Shown here: in pieces, positions 18,001-28,325 of the stretch
Numbering within the stretch: position 1 is the stretch's first letter
How the letters are laid out: every line of letters begins with the position of its first letter
Source of the DNA: a virus
Length of the DNA: 64,000 bases
Strand: one strand, 5' to 3'
Virus record (IMG/VR): IMGVR_UViG_3300021371_000007
Location: 1 to 64,000 of that record
Notes under the pieces: model-generated
The model's input: the letters and a program-made list of their open reading frames with translations, nothing else
What the model was told of the DNA's origin: nothing
The model's database searches: none
Program-made: the position numbers and the translations under genes

Positions 18001-21000
18001 TTACTACAACTACTGATAGAGCTGCAGAAGCAGTAAGAGAATTAAATCTTGCGGTAGCTAATAGAGAGTTTATGGAAAAATCTATTAAAGGTCTTTTATT
18101 AGGTCAAGTAGAGGCTGTAAAACAACAAACTAGAGAGCTTGAAAAGCAATCAAGAATAGCTAGACAACAACTTCAACAGGCAACTTTAAAAGCAGAAATA
18201 GACATATCTAAGGCGCGACTTACTTCTCTTAATAAAGCTAGAGCAGAAGAAATAAGTATTAGAAAAGTAAAAGCTGACGGTGCAGCAATATCTAGTGATC
18301 TAGCAGCAGCAGAGTTATCTATAGCTAGAGATATCTTATCTGAGAGAGAAAAGTCTATAGATATACAACAAGAACAGCTTAAAATAGTATCTCAAATAGC
18401 AGAAGAAAGAATAAAAGGAGCTAAAGAAGAGCTATCAGCACAAAAACAAATGATATCTTTAGCTAAAGAGGGTCTAGCCTTTGATGACTCCTTCTTTGAC
18501 AAAGATATTACTAAGATACTAAATTTACTTGCTGACATAGGATCAGCTTCTTTAGACGTAGAAATATCTCAAAAAGAGACAGATTTAGCAGAAAAGCAAG
18601 CAGAAACAGCAGCTCAATTAGCAAAGTTAGAAGCAAATAAGCAAACTTTTGCAGCAGAAATACTGGCAAAAGAACAAGAACTATCTTTACTAGAGATAGA
18701 CTCTAGAGTTGCAGATCTTAGTGCTCGTATAGAGATTTCAAGAGCAGAGAGACAAAATGAAATTGATTCCCTCACTGAGAGACGCAGCATAGCTGAGTTA
18801 GAAGCACAACTAAAAAGAGAGACTTATGCAGCTAATCTAGAAAATAAAAGAGAAGAGTTAAAAATACTAGACCAAAAAAGACAAGATACTATAAAACTAG
18901 TAGATTCTTTTAATAATCTAACTACTGATATGGGTACAGAGTTTGATACCTTTATATCGGAATTACAAGCAACTTTAAGTACTCAAAAAATAGCACTAGA
19001 AGCAAAAGAGACTATTGTAGTAGACCCTTCTGATGACAAAAGTGCTGATCCTGTACAATCTAGTGCAGAGGCATTAAATAAATCCGCAGATTCTCTAGAA
19101 ACTGTTGCTAAAGAAACATCTACTTTAGTAGAAGAAGTTACTAACACAGGACAATCTTCTTTAGACTCTTTACAGGCGTTAGAAACTTCTGCACAAGCTA
19201 CTAATGAGATAGCTAAAATAACTAATACTACGTTAGATACCACTATTTCTAACAAAAAAATAGAAAATGATTTAATAAGTAAAAACGAAGATGAAAGACT
19301 TGCTGCTTTAGGAGCTGAAAGTGCTGCACTAAAAGAGAAACACGCAATTGAGACTGAGAATAGTAATGCAGCACTAGAAACTGCAAACAAAACTGCTGAA
19401 TTAGAAGAAGAAAAAGCCAAAAACGCCGAAGCTGCTTTACAAGCTCAAATAAAAGCAAACCAATTAGCTCAGAGACAAGCTGCTTTTCAGATTATGAATC
19501 AAACAGGAACCTTACTGAGAGAGCTATCAGTAGGTAGGGCTGAAAAAGCAAGAGATAAAGCAGCAGAGAGTAGAGATAAGGTACTGGATAAACAGGAGGA
19601 AGTACTATCTAGAGTAAGCTCTTTGAGAAGTTCTGAGGCCGATGCTATGGCTGGAGCTGTTGATATTTTAAAAGAACGCAGAGCCTTAGAAAGAGATATA
19701 ATTTCTTCTATTGCAGACAGTGATGCTAGTGGTTACTTAAAAACTACAGAAGCTTATTTTCAAAACTTAAATGCCTTAGATGAGCAAACTAAAGTATTAA
19801 GTGAAGCTCAAGCTAATAGAGCTATAGCAGAAGCAGAGCTAGCTGTTCAAGACTATAAAGTTATAGAAGCGACTAATAACTTATCTAGTGCAGAAAAAGA
19901 TTTAGAAAACGCACACAACAGTTTAGTAGGTAAAACAGGAGATGTACTTCAAAAATTTGGAAGCTTAGGTAATAGTATGGTTAGCTTAGTAGGCTTAGCC
20001 CAACAACTAACGGGCGCCTTTACTACTCTAGGTAATACTTTAGTAGGCTCAGTAACTGGAGAGAGTAATAATCAAATTACTGAAGCAGTAAAAGATGGTT
20101 TTGATAAGTCAAAAGCTGCTGAAACTTCTGCTCAAGTTACAGGAAATGTAGTTACAGACTTAAAAAACGTTCTTGTAGGTAGTGTAAGAGAGTTAGGTGG
20201 TGCATTTGAAAGATTTAATCAAGAAAGTATTGGAGCTGCAGGAGGCGCTGCTCAATATTTTGCAGAATCTGACGGTAGTTTAACAGATTTTGCTGCTGCG
20301 GGCTTAGGTAAAGCAGTTACTCCTATGATAACTGGGTTTATAGAAGATTTTATTACCACAGCTTTAGGTCCTGTAGGTGGTATAGCTATGACTGCTATAG
20401 ATTTTATAGCAGGAGACTTTATATCTGGAGTTATTGGTGACGCGCTAGAAGGTATTAGTAACTTTTTTGCTCCTCGTAAGTGGAATAGATCAACTGTTGA
20501 TTTAACTACTGGTAATATAACAGATAGAAAAGATAGTGGAGTTGATCTGGATCCTGTAGCTAAATCAGCATTTAAAATGAATCAAGCATTAGAAACTGTT
20601 ACTGGAGGTCTTCAAAGATTTACTGAATCACAAGCAATACTAACCACTAAAGGTTCAGATATTAGAGAAAGATTCTTAGAGCTAAGGGGCGGTGGAGCTG
20701 AGGCAGTTAGATTAGACTTTAATAGCGAAAACTTTGGTAAGGACTTATTTGAAGGACTTATTAAAGGCTTAGATCCTAGATCTTTAACGGAAGACATGAA
20801 AACCGCTATAGGTAATATGGACTTCGGTAAAGAGATAGAAGATAACATGAAAGACCTTAATTTTGCTAAAGGCTTTGATGGTTTGATGACGCAATTAGAA
20901 TCTGCAGGAGGTAAATTTACTAATCTTGGTGAGTTTATAGAATTAGTAAATATTAAAGCAGAAGCTGCAGCTGCTTCATTTGCGCAAGGAGCCTTACAGC

Positions 21001-24000
21001 AAGCATTAGACTTAATAGAAGAATCTGGAAGAGTGTTCGGAGAACAATCTGAACAAGTACGAAGAGCAAAAGATGCAGCTCAGAATATGGTTTTAGCGCA
21101 TTTAGATTTACATGTAGCGGAAGATCGCACTGTAAGCCTACTTAGTGATACGTCTACTAATTTGAGTGGCATGGCTATGGCTATGGAGACTGTAAAAGCA
21201 GAAATGAATGCTATGCAAGAAGCTATTGAGGCTACAGGGGTTAATGCTGACGAAGCTTCTAGAATAATAGAAGAAGGCATAACACTTAAAATTAGACAAA
21301 TGGCTCAAGACTTTGGGGATGCGTTAAGTGACGTAATTCAGTTTGGTGATAGTCTAGAATCAAGCGCTGTTCAAGGATTAAAAGATGTTTTAGAATATCA
21401 ACAGGCTATAGTAAGAGATGCTGCCCATATTCAAGAACAGCTAGGTAATGGTTATGATTTTATAGCTCGTGCAGAAAAAGCTTTAGCTATTCAAAGAGGT
21501 AATATAGTAGCTAAAGCTTCAGATCAAGAATTAAAAGCTCTTAGTGATTTAGCAGGTGCAGGACAAGAATTTAGTAACGCTGCTATGAAAGCAGCTACTG
21601 ATGCTGAAATAACTAGAAGAGTTATGAATAATATATTTGAGGGGGCAAAACAGCTTACTCAAGCACAAAGAAGTTCAAGATCTGTAGGAAGAGGTCTGGC
21701 TTTTGCTGAGGGAGGTTTTGTACCAGGTACCCCTGAACAACAAAATAAAGACTCAGTGCCTGCATTACTAATGCCTGGAGAGTATGTATTAAATAAAGAA
21801 GCAGTTAAGAATGTTGGAGTAGGAACTTTAGCTGCTTTTAATTCTGGAGCTTTTAAAAAGATGGAAGCTGGGGGTAGTACTACTGGAGGAGTCATTACTC
21901 CTAATAAAATAGCTACTGATGCTTTTGGGGGTACTTTTGGTATAGACCCTGCTACTCAAGCACTATTCAAAAACTTTAGTCAAGATATGACTACTACTTT
22001 AGAGTTTTATGAAGCTAGAGAGCTAGTTGCTCAAGCTAATATAGAACTTTTTGAGACTTATTCAGACCTTAGAGAGGCTGCAGGGGCTAGCAATGATCTT
22101 ATGAATGCTTTTGGTCTTATAGTAGATCATATAGAGCGAGGGGAAATAGGTCTCGCTACTGCAGTATTTGATATAGCACATAATCTAACAGAAGCCACTA
22201 GCGCTACAGAAGCTTATACTCTTTCTCTATCTCAAAATCAAGCACAACAAGCTTTAGCTTCTGCCGGTGTTAATTTACAAAATGAAAATATAGACACTTT
22301 AACAGATAACTTAACTAGTTTCTACACTAGTATAAATACGTCTTCTGTAACTGCTGGAGATTTAGAAGCTGTAATAAGTCAAATGAATATAGCGCTATCT
22401 CAAGGAGTTATATTTGGTAGTGAGTATGGATCAATACTAGATGATGTTACTTCAGATTTTGATAATGCTTTAGCAGCCTTAGATGAATATTCTTCTTTCT
22501 TCTTAGAGCTTCAAGATATTACTTTAGACCCTACAGGAATTATAAGCTCTATAAGATCTGTTCAGTATGCATTTGAAGATGGTATGAATACTATGACAGA
22601 TGCGGTCACAGATGGATTTATAGATACAATAGAAGCTGCTACTGTACAAGTTAGACTTAATAAAAGACTAGAAAAAGAAAGAATAGATTTAATTAAAAAC
22701 TCTTCAGATGAGCAACTTAGAATAATTAGAGATACACAAGATTCAATTGCAGACGCAACTTTTAAAACAGGCGCTATAGCAGAAATAGCTGTTAGAAAAA
22801 TACTAGCAGTATCTTCTGCTTTTGGTACCTTTGAACAAGGATTAGTAGGTTTTTATAATAACTTAGTACAATCATCAGATAACTTTACTAGAACTTTAAG
22901 TGCTTCTGTAGTTAGTAGTATACAAGCAGCAGGTATAGTAATAGATGATGAGTTAGATACTAATTTCTTAGGTACACTAACTAATTTTGCTACACTATCT
23001 AAAAGTGGTTCTTCAAGTGTTCAAGCACTATCTACTGCGTTAGAACAATTAAATTATCAGTTAGAGATTGGAGAGACTATAGACACTGACACTTATAAAG
23101 AGGGAGTGGCCTTTTTACAGTCTTCCTTTATGGAGTTTTTAGATTTATTTAGTGGTATGTCTAATGCCTTTAGAGAAGCAGAATCAAACCTTGATAATTT
23201 TAAAACTACTTTACACTCTTCTTTCACCTCTATAACTGATGAACTAGAAGCTTTACTTAAAACTTTAGTAACTACTTATAGAACTACTTTAGCAGATGTT
23301 AAGACTATGTATCAAGAAGCAGTATCTCAACAAAAAGAAGCAGAAGAGTCATTATATGGAGTATTATTTAGTGCGCAAAATGCCTTTATAGATGCTGGAG
23401 GACATTTAGATGGTCACATATCTAGAATAGATGATATTGTAAAAGGTTTAGATCCTACATATCAGGGATATGCAGGATTAGATCAGTATTTAAAACAACT
23501 TCAAATAGATGTTCAAGCAGGTATCACTTCTTTAGGCGATATAAACACATCTCAATCTTTAGCAGCACTACAAACTAATCTTTCTAATAGTTTAGCAGAC
23601 TTAGCCATACTTCAAACACTTCCTGATTCTGCAGATAAATTTGTAAAAATAAGTAGAAAACTTTCAGAAATAGATGATATTAATAATCAAATATCTGCAG
23701 GAACTCAATCTACAGACGCACTAAAAGAAGCTACGTTAGACTTACTAAAAGTTGAAGAAGAGCTAAACTTTAATAATACTACTGCAGGACTACAACAAGT
23801 AGACTTAACCTTACAAGGTATAAGTCAAGATTTGCTTCAAAATGCTATAGATGCTAGAACTGCATTTAATACTTCTAATCAACTTTTAGATGATTTCACT
23901 ACAGCTTTAAACGCTAATTTTACTCCTAATTTAGTAGCTTCTACTACTGCTGTTAATAGCAGCACATTAAGTCTGTCTTCCTTTATAGCAGAGATGCAAT

Positions 24001-27000
24001 CTGCTAATCAAGTATTTTCAGACATAACTACTGCGGTTTCTGCTATAAATGCTACAGGAATTCAAGAAATAATAGATACCTTAGATGTAATATCTAACCC
24101 TACGGATGAAGTGAATGTAGATGTAGTAGATACTAGTTATAGAGGTATTTCAGATTTAAACGATATTTTAAGTAACTTTACTGGCATAGTCGCTGCCAAA
24201 ACTGCTTTTGAAAATCTATATGGATCAATAGCTGCAGTAACTCCTGTTTTACCTTTACAAGAATTTAATGACTTAAATGCTGAATTTATAAATTTAGAAA
24301 ATACAATAACTTCATTACTAGGTACTATGGGTAATAATAGTATTGCGGATATGGATGCAACTTTTGAGCAATTTGTATTAGACTCTATAGCTTTATTACA
24401 GAATCCTTTAACTTTATCAGGAGTTTCTACTTCAGGTTCTACAACTAATATAGCTGCTCAAGCTATTACAGGTTCAGGAGCTGTTAATAATCCTCAAATA
24501 AGTACTCAAACTTCTTTACTTCAACAAATTTTAACTCAAGGTTTAGGGGTTCAGAGTCCTGGCTACTTATTCTACACTAATCAAATATTAGAGCAAATAA
24601 GAACAGTATTAGAAGATATGTTAGTATTACAAGGAGGCACTCTACCTACTTATGCTAATATCACTTCTACCTTTACTGCTCCTACAGCAACTGGAAGTAC
24701 TACTACTGCTACTGTGCCTACAGGAACTACTACAGGATTACCTAGTTTAAATCAATCAGGAATACTAGGCCTTACGGGTCAGCTATTTGAAGTAGAAGAG
24801 CCTATAACTAGACCTGCTGATTATTTTTATATTGTAATACCTAAACTTGTTGCTATAGACGAATTTTATATAGTAGACCCTATTGAAGTAGATTATGAGT
24901 TTTTCTTTGATCTAACTCCTGTATCTGTTACTTCTATAGACACTGGTAATGGAGGGGATCATTTCTTTAATATAACTACAGTAGATACTGATTTTGATAA
25001 ATGGTTTAATGCTCCAACTTTAATAGACACTGAATATAGTAAATGGTTTAATGATCCCACTGTAATAGATACTAACTTTAATAAGTGGTTAAAAATTGTA
25101 GAAGAAGAAACAGGTATTTTTGATTGGGTCACAATAACTAAGTCTGCAGCTAATTATCAAACATTCTTTGAGGCACCTACTAAGGTAAATCACTCTGTAG
25201 CTACTTGGTATAACTTACCTACCAAGTTAGATAATACAGCTAATTTATGGTATAACTTACCTACCAAGAAAGATATAGACTATACAGATTGGTTTACGTT
25301 AAATAAAGTAGCTGTTAAATACTCGCAGTTTTTTGATCCCGAAGATAAAATAGCTTTAACAGATCATATAGATCCTGTTACAGTAGCTGCAGATTCTTTA
25401 TTTACTATAAACAAAAACTCAAAAGATGCTGATGATTTATACTCTATAAACTCTATAGAAAAAGACTATTCAACCTTCTTTAAAATAACAGCTAAAGATT
25501 TTGATTATACAGATTTCTTTAAAATAGTTGAAAAAGATATTACTGATTTTATACAAATATCAAAATCCACAAAGACGGCTATAGAGCTATTCACTATTCA
25601 AAAAAGTGAAGTAACAGGTAGCACTTTATTTTCTATAACAGCAGATTCAGTAGCAGCGTCTACACTTATAACTGTAAAGGCCAATAATAGAATACAAGTA
25701 GGAGCAGATGAGATATTTGATAAACCTACCTCAAAAATGGCTTTAAGCTTGTCAGATATATTTAGTAATTATGAAAGCGGTGCTTTTGATTGGACAAAAG
25801 CTGTAATAAGTGTAGGCCAAGTAATTAATGAGGACAAGCTTAAAGAAGGTCTGGCAAATAAGGCTATTCTTGCTACGGGTGATATTTTTGATAACTGGAA
25901 CGGTTCAGGCTTTGATATTGATAGTGTTGACATTAGCTACTTAGATTTATTTAACTTAGCAGTTACAGATATAGAATATACAACACTATTTAAACTGCCT
26001 AATGATGCAGGCAAAGAAAGTTTACACTGGAGTAGCTGGTTTAAAGTAGATCCTGCAGATAAAATGGATGCAAGAGATTTATTTACTTTTATATCTCCTG
26101 AACCCGTATCCGCCCTTGATTTATTTAATCCTACATCTCAATCGGTAGATGGGTCTGCTCTTTTTGTATTAAGTAATACTTTACAAAAAATAGATGCTAA
26201 TAATCTTTATGACATTGAAAAAGAAACTAAAGCGGCTACTGACTTCTTTACTATTACAGGAGTGCAACTTAAAGGCGCAGACTTTATTGATTTAAGTTAC
26301 TTAGCCGACTCTAAATATATAGCAGAAGCTAAGAATGTATTAGACGTTACCGGTAAGCTTACTGTTCAATCTTCTGATGTATTCAAAGTATCCGGTACTT
26401 TAGATAAAACAGCTAATCAAGTATATAATATAACCAAGAGTGATAAAGCAGGAGCTGCTTTCTGGGAAGTTACTGCTAGTGAGCAATCAGGGGCTTCTTT
26501 CTTTACGCCTACTAAAAGTGAATTAGCAGGTTTAAATTTCTTTAGTCCTACTCAAAGCACTATAACAGCTAACGATTTATTTAACTTTAATAAAGTAAAA
26601 ATAGATGTTAGCACTATGTTTGAATCTGAGTTATCTACTCTAACAGATGCAGTTAATGATCAAGATAGCTACTTAATTACTAACTATGGCAAATTAGAAA
26701 CTATAAAAAGTTATACTAAAGTATCTAGTGAGAAGCTTACAAATATCGCAAAAGCAGATTCAGATTTTCATGCTGCTATATTAGAAGATACTGCCTACTT
26801 AGAAACTATTGCTACCTCTTTAGGAGATTTAGCTGATATTAAAGCTAATACTGCCGATATTAAAACTAATACTTCTGTAAACGTATCTAAGCTTACTAAA
26901 ATAGAAAATAATACAGACGGTATAGAAGAGAAATTAGATCATATTTCTGATGATTTAGATGGTATTGCAAAAGACTTGGCAGATAAATTAGATCATATTT

Positions 27001-28319
27001 CTGATAATTTGGATACTTTAGAAAAAACTGCAAACGCTATTGAAGGGTATGTATTATATCTACCTGGCATGTCTACAGAGCTTACCGATCAAGGAAAAAC
27101 TTTGGTTACTATAGATAGTGTATTAGACGCTATAGAAATAGACACTTCAAATATGGTTACCTACCTAGAAAGCATAGCTACTAATAGTGCATATCTTAAA
27201 ACAATAGATCAAGATACAAGCCATTTAAAAACTAATGCAGATAATAAAATCTCTCATATTTCTGGTAATTTAGATGATATAATAAGTAATACAGATAAGA
27301 ACAGAACTCGCTATAAATACTCAGGCGCTACATCAGTTAACTTAGCAACTGGAGGTCCTGTAGTGGGGCCAGGAACTTCTACTAGCGACTCTATTCCTGC
27401 CAACTTGTCCAACGGTGAGTATGTAATAAAAGCTTCTTCTGCTAAAAGTATGGGTAGAGAGGTGTTAGACATGCTTAATTCTACAGGGTCTATATCCTCA
27501 CTAGGTAGAAAAGGAGATACAGAATTAGCGCATATTAACACTGTAGAAGCACAAATGCTTAAGTCAATAGGTGGTTCAGGCTCTAAAAATCCTCTTTCTG
27601 GTCTTAAAGAGTTTTTCTTTGATGACTTTAATCCTTTAACAGGTCTTAAAGACGCTGCACTCTCTGCTGCTAAATCAATTATAAGTAACACAAATAATCC
27701 AGAAGGTTATAGGCCAGAAAAAATAGGTAGTAATGCTAGTTGGAATACCGCAAACTTTGCTAATAATACTTTTGCTAAAAAAGTACTAGTAGAGCTTACA
27801 AGATATATAGCAGCTAATAGAGATGGAAAAGCCTTTACTCACTCTCAAGCCTTTAACTCTATTTCTGATGCATGGTTTGAGTATGATAAACCTAATATTA
27901 TACAATTTAATAGAGGTTCCTCGTTTAACAACGGTATCAGAGGTACAAGTAGTATAAGTAGCTTAATAACAAGACTTCAAAATGCTTATCCTTCTTTTGC
28001 TAACGGTGGTGAGATTTCAGGTGCTGGTACTAGTACTAGTGACTCTATAATGGCTATGTTGTCGGACGGTGAGTATATTATTAGAAATTCATCTGTTGAC
28101 AATGTGGGGGTAAATACTTTAGACTATATAAATAATACGGGACAACTACCTCAAGGCGACACTAATGTAGAAGTAAATATTACTAATAATGGGTCTCCAG
28201 TGGACGTAGAAGCTGAGCCTAAAGTTAGTATAATAGACGGTAAGGTAGTGGTAGATGTTATACTTAAAGATTTAAGAACTAATGGTCCTATTAAGAAGAC
28301 TATTAAGAAGATAAAGTAG
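15057..28319 (+). CDS. Tape measure protein, giant (4420 residues)
   Basis: This sets tail length and is delivered through the tube during infection. The frame starts with TTG at 15057, directly after the in-frame TGA of the chaperone extension; AAAGGTAG lies about 10 bases upstream, and no ATG follows for some 350 residues. Hydrophobic segments lie near residues 490-520, 604-647 and 1755-1797, long coiled-coil stretches near 815-1620, and about 30 degenerate repeats with FF/WF/LF cores near 3245-3860. A Gly-rich unit ending (S/P)GEYV(I/L) occurs three times (about 2220, 4100, 4315). No lysozyme or peptidase motif is visible. At roughly 0.15 nm per residue the tail could exceed 600 nm (rule-of-thumb inference). 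Confidence 0.93.
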   Translation: MAGNINTNVNLNVKSTGTKRATKDINALNSALRKIGAASDNSTKGSDKLNRSTTRLGQSSASAGRQFSAQAAGLGGLVGAYAGAAATVFALQQAFSALNRAAQVDNIIRGTQTLAAKVGENGNQILQSLQDITQGQVALGEAAEKANLALSTGFSTKQIEQLANISTKVSVALGRNLSDAFERLTRGAAKLEPELLDELGIFTKLEPATKAYAKEIGKAVNDLTEFERRQAFVNAIIEEGNRKFSEIDTSAPSAQKSLNRLSATLQDLGHKFGVLAAEALVPVIDFFTKDFTGAISVFALVARQLASSGLTSLTAGINSFSASLDSNIARLGDQISASKNSQQAMTDFSESVKNNNNFMVLGNKAQAEQALKFKGMGAASTLAATDLKSFIAVQQEQINLGASRLVQLEKENKSLIARSKLGPLTSPADIAALKSYSAESEKLQANQFILTKRINDANVALVAQSTKLKAVAVASRVAAVSVRALTNAFSVLLRVLNVALLALSFGPLLLNLVGQIGIFNTAINYLKDTFLALRNANKDLELGIRALGARSEVGISKITEQYKQLGLSAREAADAQESAIKRVAAALKDNDSKIEEVFGKFSGAATISGLMAIAAGVTAIFSAAAAGIAAIVVGGLSLIDMSLAYLFGYESISKKLASSAAEALGGPSKTLKEGEEAAASLRKEVEELQDSFNRTGDLALLQEIDQINAFRDAILDTDSAVTMFTGTLSRLTGQDASLIDELLGTTEADFSDTSLKLGGLEIATREVGKTFTVANESIGLILPTFVGFESTLLRANNAMRDGSVSSKSFVEIINSLRTSQSNLSDTIDIVTSRISIQEQKIKKLNAEGTEEARVRADELVDSNRDLITTLGALETRFEETTNRLNELSEAGDQANKSLVKFENIQKVFKSAADTITNAKFKGLFVETAEGLEFATSSTQKFVNQVNSLKNELVGIGGLTDLEDNVAAFEKLGQVIRSDDGSVTTTTDRAAEAVRELNLAVANREFMEKSIKGLLLGQVEAVKQQTRELEKQSRIARQQLQQATLKAEIDISKARLTSLNKARAEEISIRKVKADGAAISSDLAAAELSIARDILSEREKSIDIQQEQLKIVSQIAEERIKGAKEELSAQKQMISLAKEGLAFDDSFFDKDITKILNLLADIGSASLDVEISQKETDLAEKQAETAAQLAKLEANKQTFAAEILAKEQELSLLEIDSRVADLSARIEISRAERQNEIDSLTERRSIAELEAQLKRETYAANLENKREELKILDQKRQDTIKLVDSFNNLTTDMGTEFDTFISELQATLSTQKIALEAKETIVVDPSDDKSADPVQSSAEALNKSADSLETVAKETSTLVEEVTNTGQSSLDSLQALETSAQATNEIAKITNTTLDTTISNKKIENDLISKNEDERLAALGAESAALKEKHAIETENSNAALETANKTAELEEEKAKNAEAALQAQIKANQLAQRQAAFQIMNQTGTLLRELSVGRAEKARDKAAESRDKVLDKQEEVLSRVSSLRSSEADAMAGAVDILKERRALERDIISSIADSDASGYLKTTEAYFQNLNALDEQTKVLSEAQANRAIAEAELAVQDYKVIEATNNLSSAEKDLENAHNSLVGKTGDVLQKFGSLGNSMVSLVGLAQQLTGAFTTLGNTLVGSVTGESNNQITEAVKDGFDKSKAAETSAQVTGNVVTDLKNVLVGSVRELGGAFERFNQESIGAAGGAAQYFAESDGSLTDFAAAGLGKAVTPMITGFIEDFITTALGPVGGIAMTAIDFIAGDFISGVIGDALEGISNFFAPRKWNRSTVDLTTGNITDRKDSGVDLDPVAKSAFKMNQALETVTGGLQRFTESQAILTTKGSDIRERFLELRGGGAEAVRLDFNSENFGKDLFEGLIKGLDPRSLTEDMKTAIGNMDFGKEIEDNMKDLNFAKGFDGLMTQLESAGGKFTNLGEFIELVNIKAEAAAASFAQGALQQALDLIEESGRVFGEQSEQVRRAKDAAQNMVLAHLDLHVAEDRTVSLLSDTSTNLSGMAMAMETVKAEMNAMQEAIEATGVNADEASRIIEEGITLKIRQMAQDFGDALSDVIQFGDSLESSAVQGLKDVLEYQQAIVRDAAHIQEQLGNGYDFIARAEKALAIQRGNIVAKASDQELKALSDLAGAGQEFSNAAMKAATDAEITRRVMNNIFEGAKQLTQAQRSSRSVGRGLAFAEGGFVPGTPEQQNKDSVPALLMPGEYVLNKEAVKNVGVGTLAAFNSGAFKKMEAGGSTTGGVITPNKIATDAFGGTFGIDPATQALFKNFSQDMTTTLEFYEARELVAQANIELFETYSDLREAAGASNDLMNAFGLIVDHIERGEIGLATAVFDIAHNLTEATSATEAYTLSLSQNQAQQALASAGVNLQNENIDTLTDNLTSFYTSINTSSVTAGDLEAVISQMNIALSQGVIFGSEYGSILDDVTSDFDNALAALDEYSSFFLELQDITLDPTGIISSIRSVQYAFEDGMNTMTDAVTDGFIDTIEAATVQVRLNKRLEKERIDLIKNSSDEQLRIIRDTQDSIADATFKTGAIAEIAVRKILAVSSAFGTFEQGLVGFYNNLVQSSDNFTRTLSASVVSSIQAAGIVIDDELDTNFLGTLTNFATLSKSGSSSVQALSTALEQLNYQLEIGETIDTDTYKEGVAFLQSSFMEFLDLFSGMSNAFREAESNLDNFKTTLHSSFTSITDELEALLKTLVTTYRTTLADVKTMYQEAVSQQKEAEESLYGVLFSAQNAFIDAGGHLDGHISRIDDIVKGLDPTYQGYAGLDQYLKQLQIDVQAGITSLGDINTSQSLAALQTNLSNSLADLAILQTLPDSADKFVKISRKLSEIDDINNQISAGTQSTDALKEATLDLLKVEEELNFNNTTAGLQQVDLTLQGISQDLLQNAIDARTAFNTSNQLLDDFTTALNANFTPNLVASTTAVNSSTLSLSSFIAEMQSANQVFSDITTAVSAINATGIQEIIDTLDVISNPTDEVNVDVVDTSYRGISDLNDILSNFTGIVAAKTAFENLYGSIAAVTPVLPLQEFNDLNAEFINLENTITSLLGTMGNNSIADMDATFEQFVLDSIALLQNPLTLSGVSTSGSTTNIAAQAITGSGAVNNPQISTQTSLLQQILTQGLGVQSPGYLFYTNQILEQIRTVLEDMLVLQGGTLPTYANITSTFTAPTATGSTTTATVPTGTTTGLPSLNQSGILGLTGQLFEVEEPITRPADYFYIVIPKLVAIDEFYIVDPIEVDYEFFFDLTPVSVTSIDTGNGGDHFFNITTVDTDFDKWFNAPTLIDTEYSKWFNDPTVIDTNFNKWLKIVEEETGIFDWVTITKSAANYQTFFEAPTKVNHSVATWYNLPTKLDNTANLWYNLPTKKDIDYTDWFTLNKVAVKYSQFFDPEDKIALTDHIDPVTVAADSLFTINKNSKDADDLYSINSIEKDYSTFFKITAKDFDYTDFFKIVEKDITDFIQISKSTKTAIELFTIQKSEVTGSTLFSITADSVAASTLITVKANNRIQVGADEIFDKPTSKMALSLSDIFSNYESGAFDWTKAVISVGQVINEDKLKEGLANKAILATGDIFDNWNGSGFDIDSVDISYLDLFNLAVTDIEYTTLFKLPNDAGKESLHWSSWFKVDPADKMDARDLFTFISPEPVSALDLFNPTSQSVDGSALFVLSNTLQKIDANNLYDIEKETKAATDFFTITGVQLKGADFIDLSYLADSKYIAEAKNVLDVTGKLTVQSSDVFKVSGTLDKTANQVYNITKSDKAGAAFWEVTASEQSGASFFTPTKSELAGLNFFSPTQSTITANDLFNFNKVKIDVSTMFESELSTLTDAVNDQDSYLITNYGKLETIKSYTKVSSEKLTNIAKADSDFHAAILEDTAYLETIATSLGDLADIKANTADIKTNTSVNVSKLTKIENNTDGIEEKLDHISDDLDGIAKDLADKLDHISDNLDTLEKTANAIEGYVLYLPGMSTELTDQGKTLVTIDSVLDAIEIDTSNMVTYLESIATNSAYLKTIDQDTSHLKTNADNKISHISGNLDDIISNTDKNRTRYKYSGATSVNLATGGPVVGPGTSTSDSIPANLSNGEYVIKASSAKSMGREVLDMLNSTGSISSLGRKGDTELAHINTVEAQMLKSIGGSGSKNPLSGLKEFFFDDFNPLTGLKDAALSAAKSIISNTNNPEGYRPEKIGSNASWNTANFANNTFAKKVLVELTRYIAANRDGKAFTHSQAFNSISDAWFEYDKPNIIQFNRGSSFNNGIRGTSSISSLITRLQNAYPSFANGGEISGAGTSTSDSIMAMLSDGEYIIRNSSVDNVGVNTLDYINNTGQLPQGDTNVEVNITNNGSPVDVEAEPKVSIIDGKVVVDVILKDLRTNGPIKKTIKKIK

Positions 28320-28325
28320 AGGGAC

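Noticed and set aside
15455-21895. Minus-strand frames within the tape measure gene (for example 18983-19420)
   Set aside because: They are the reverse reading of Ala/Glu-rich coiled-coil codons, with no starts supported by ribosome sites.
26850-27300. Short repeats in the tape measure (KLDHISD units) considered as a CRISPR-like or DNA repeat array
   Set aside because: They are in frame, vary at third positions and encode a coiled coil; no equal spacers exist.
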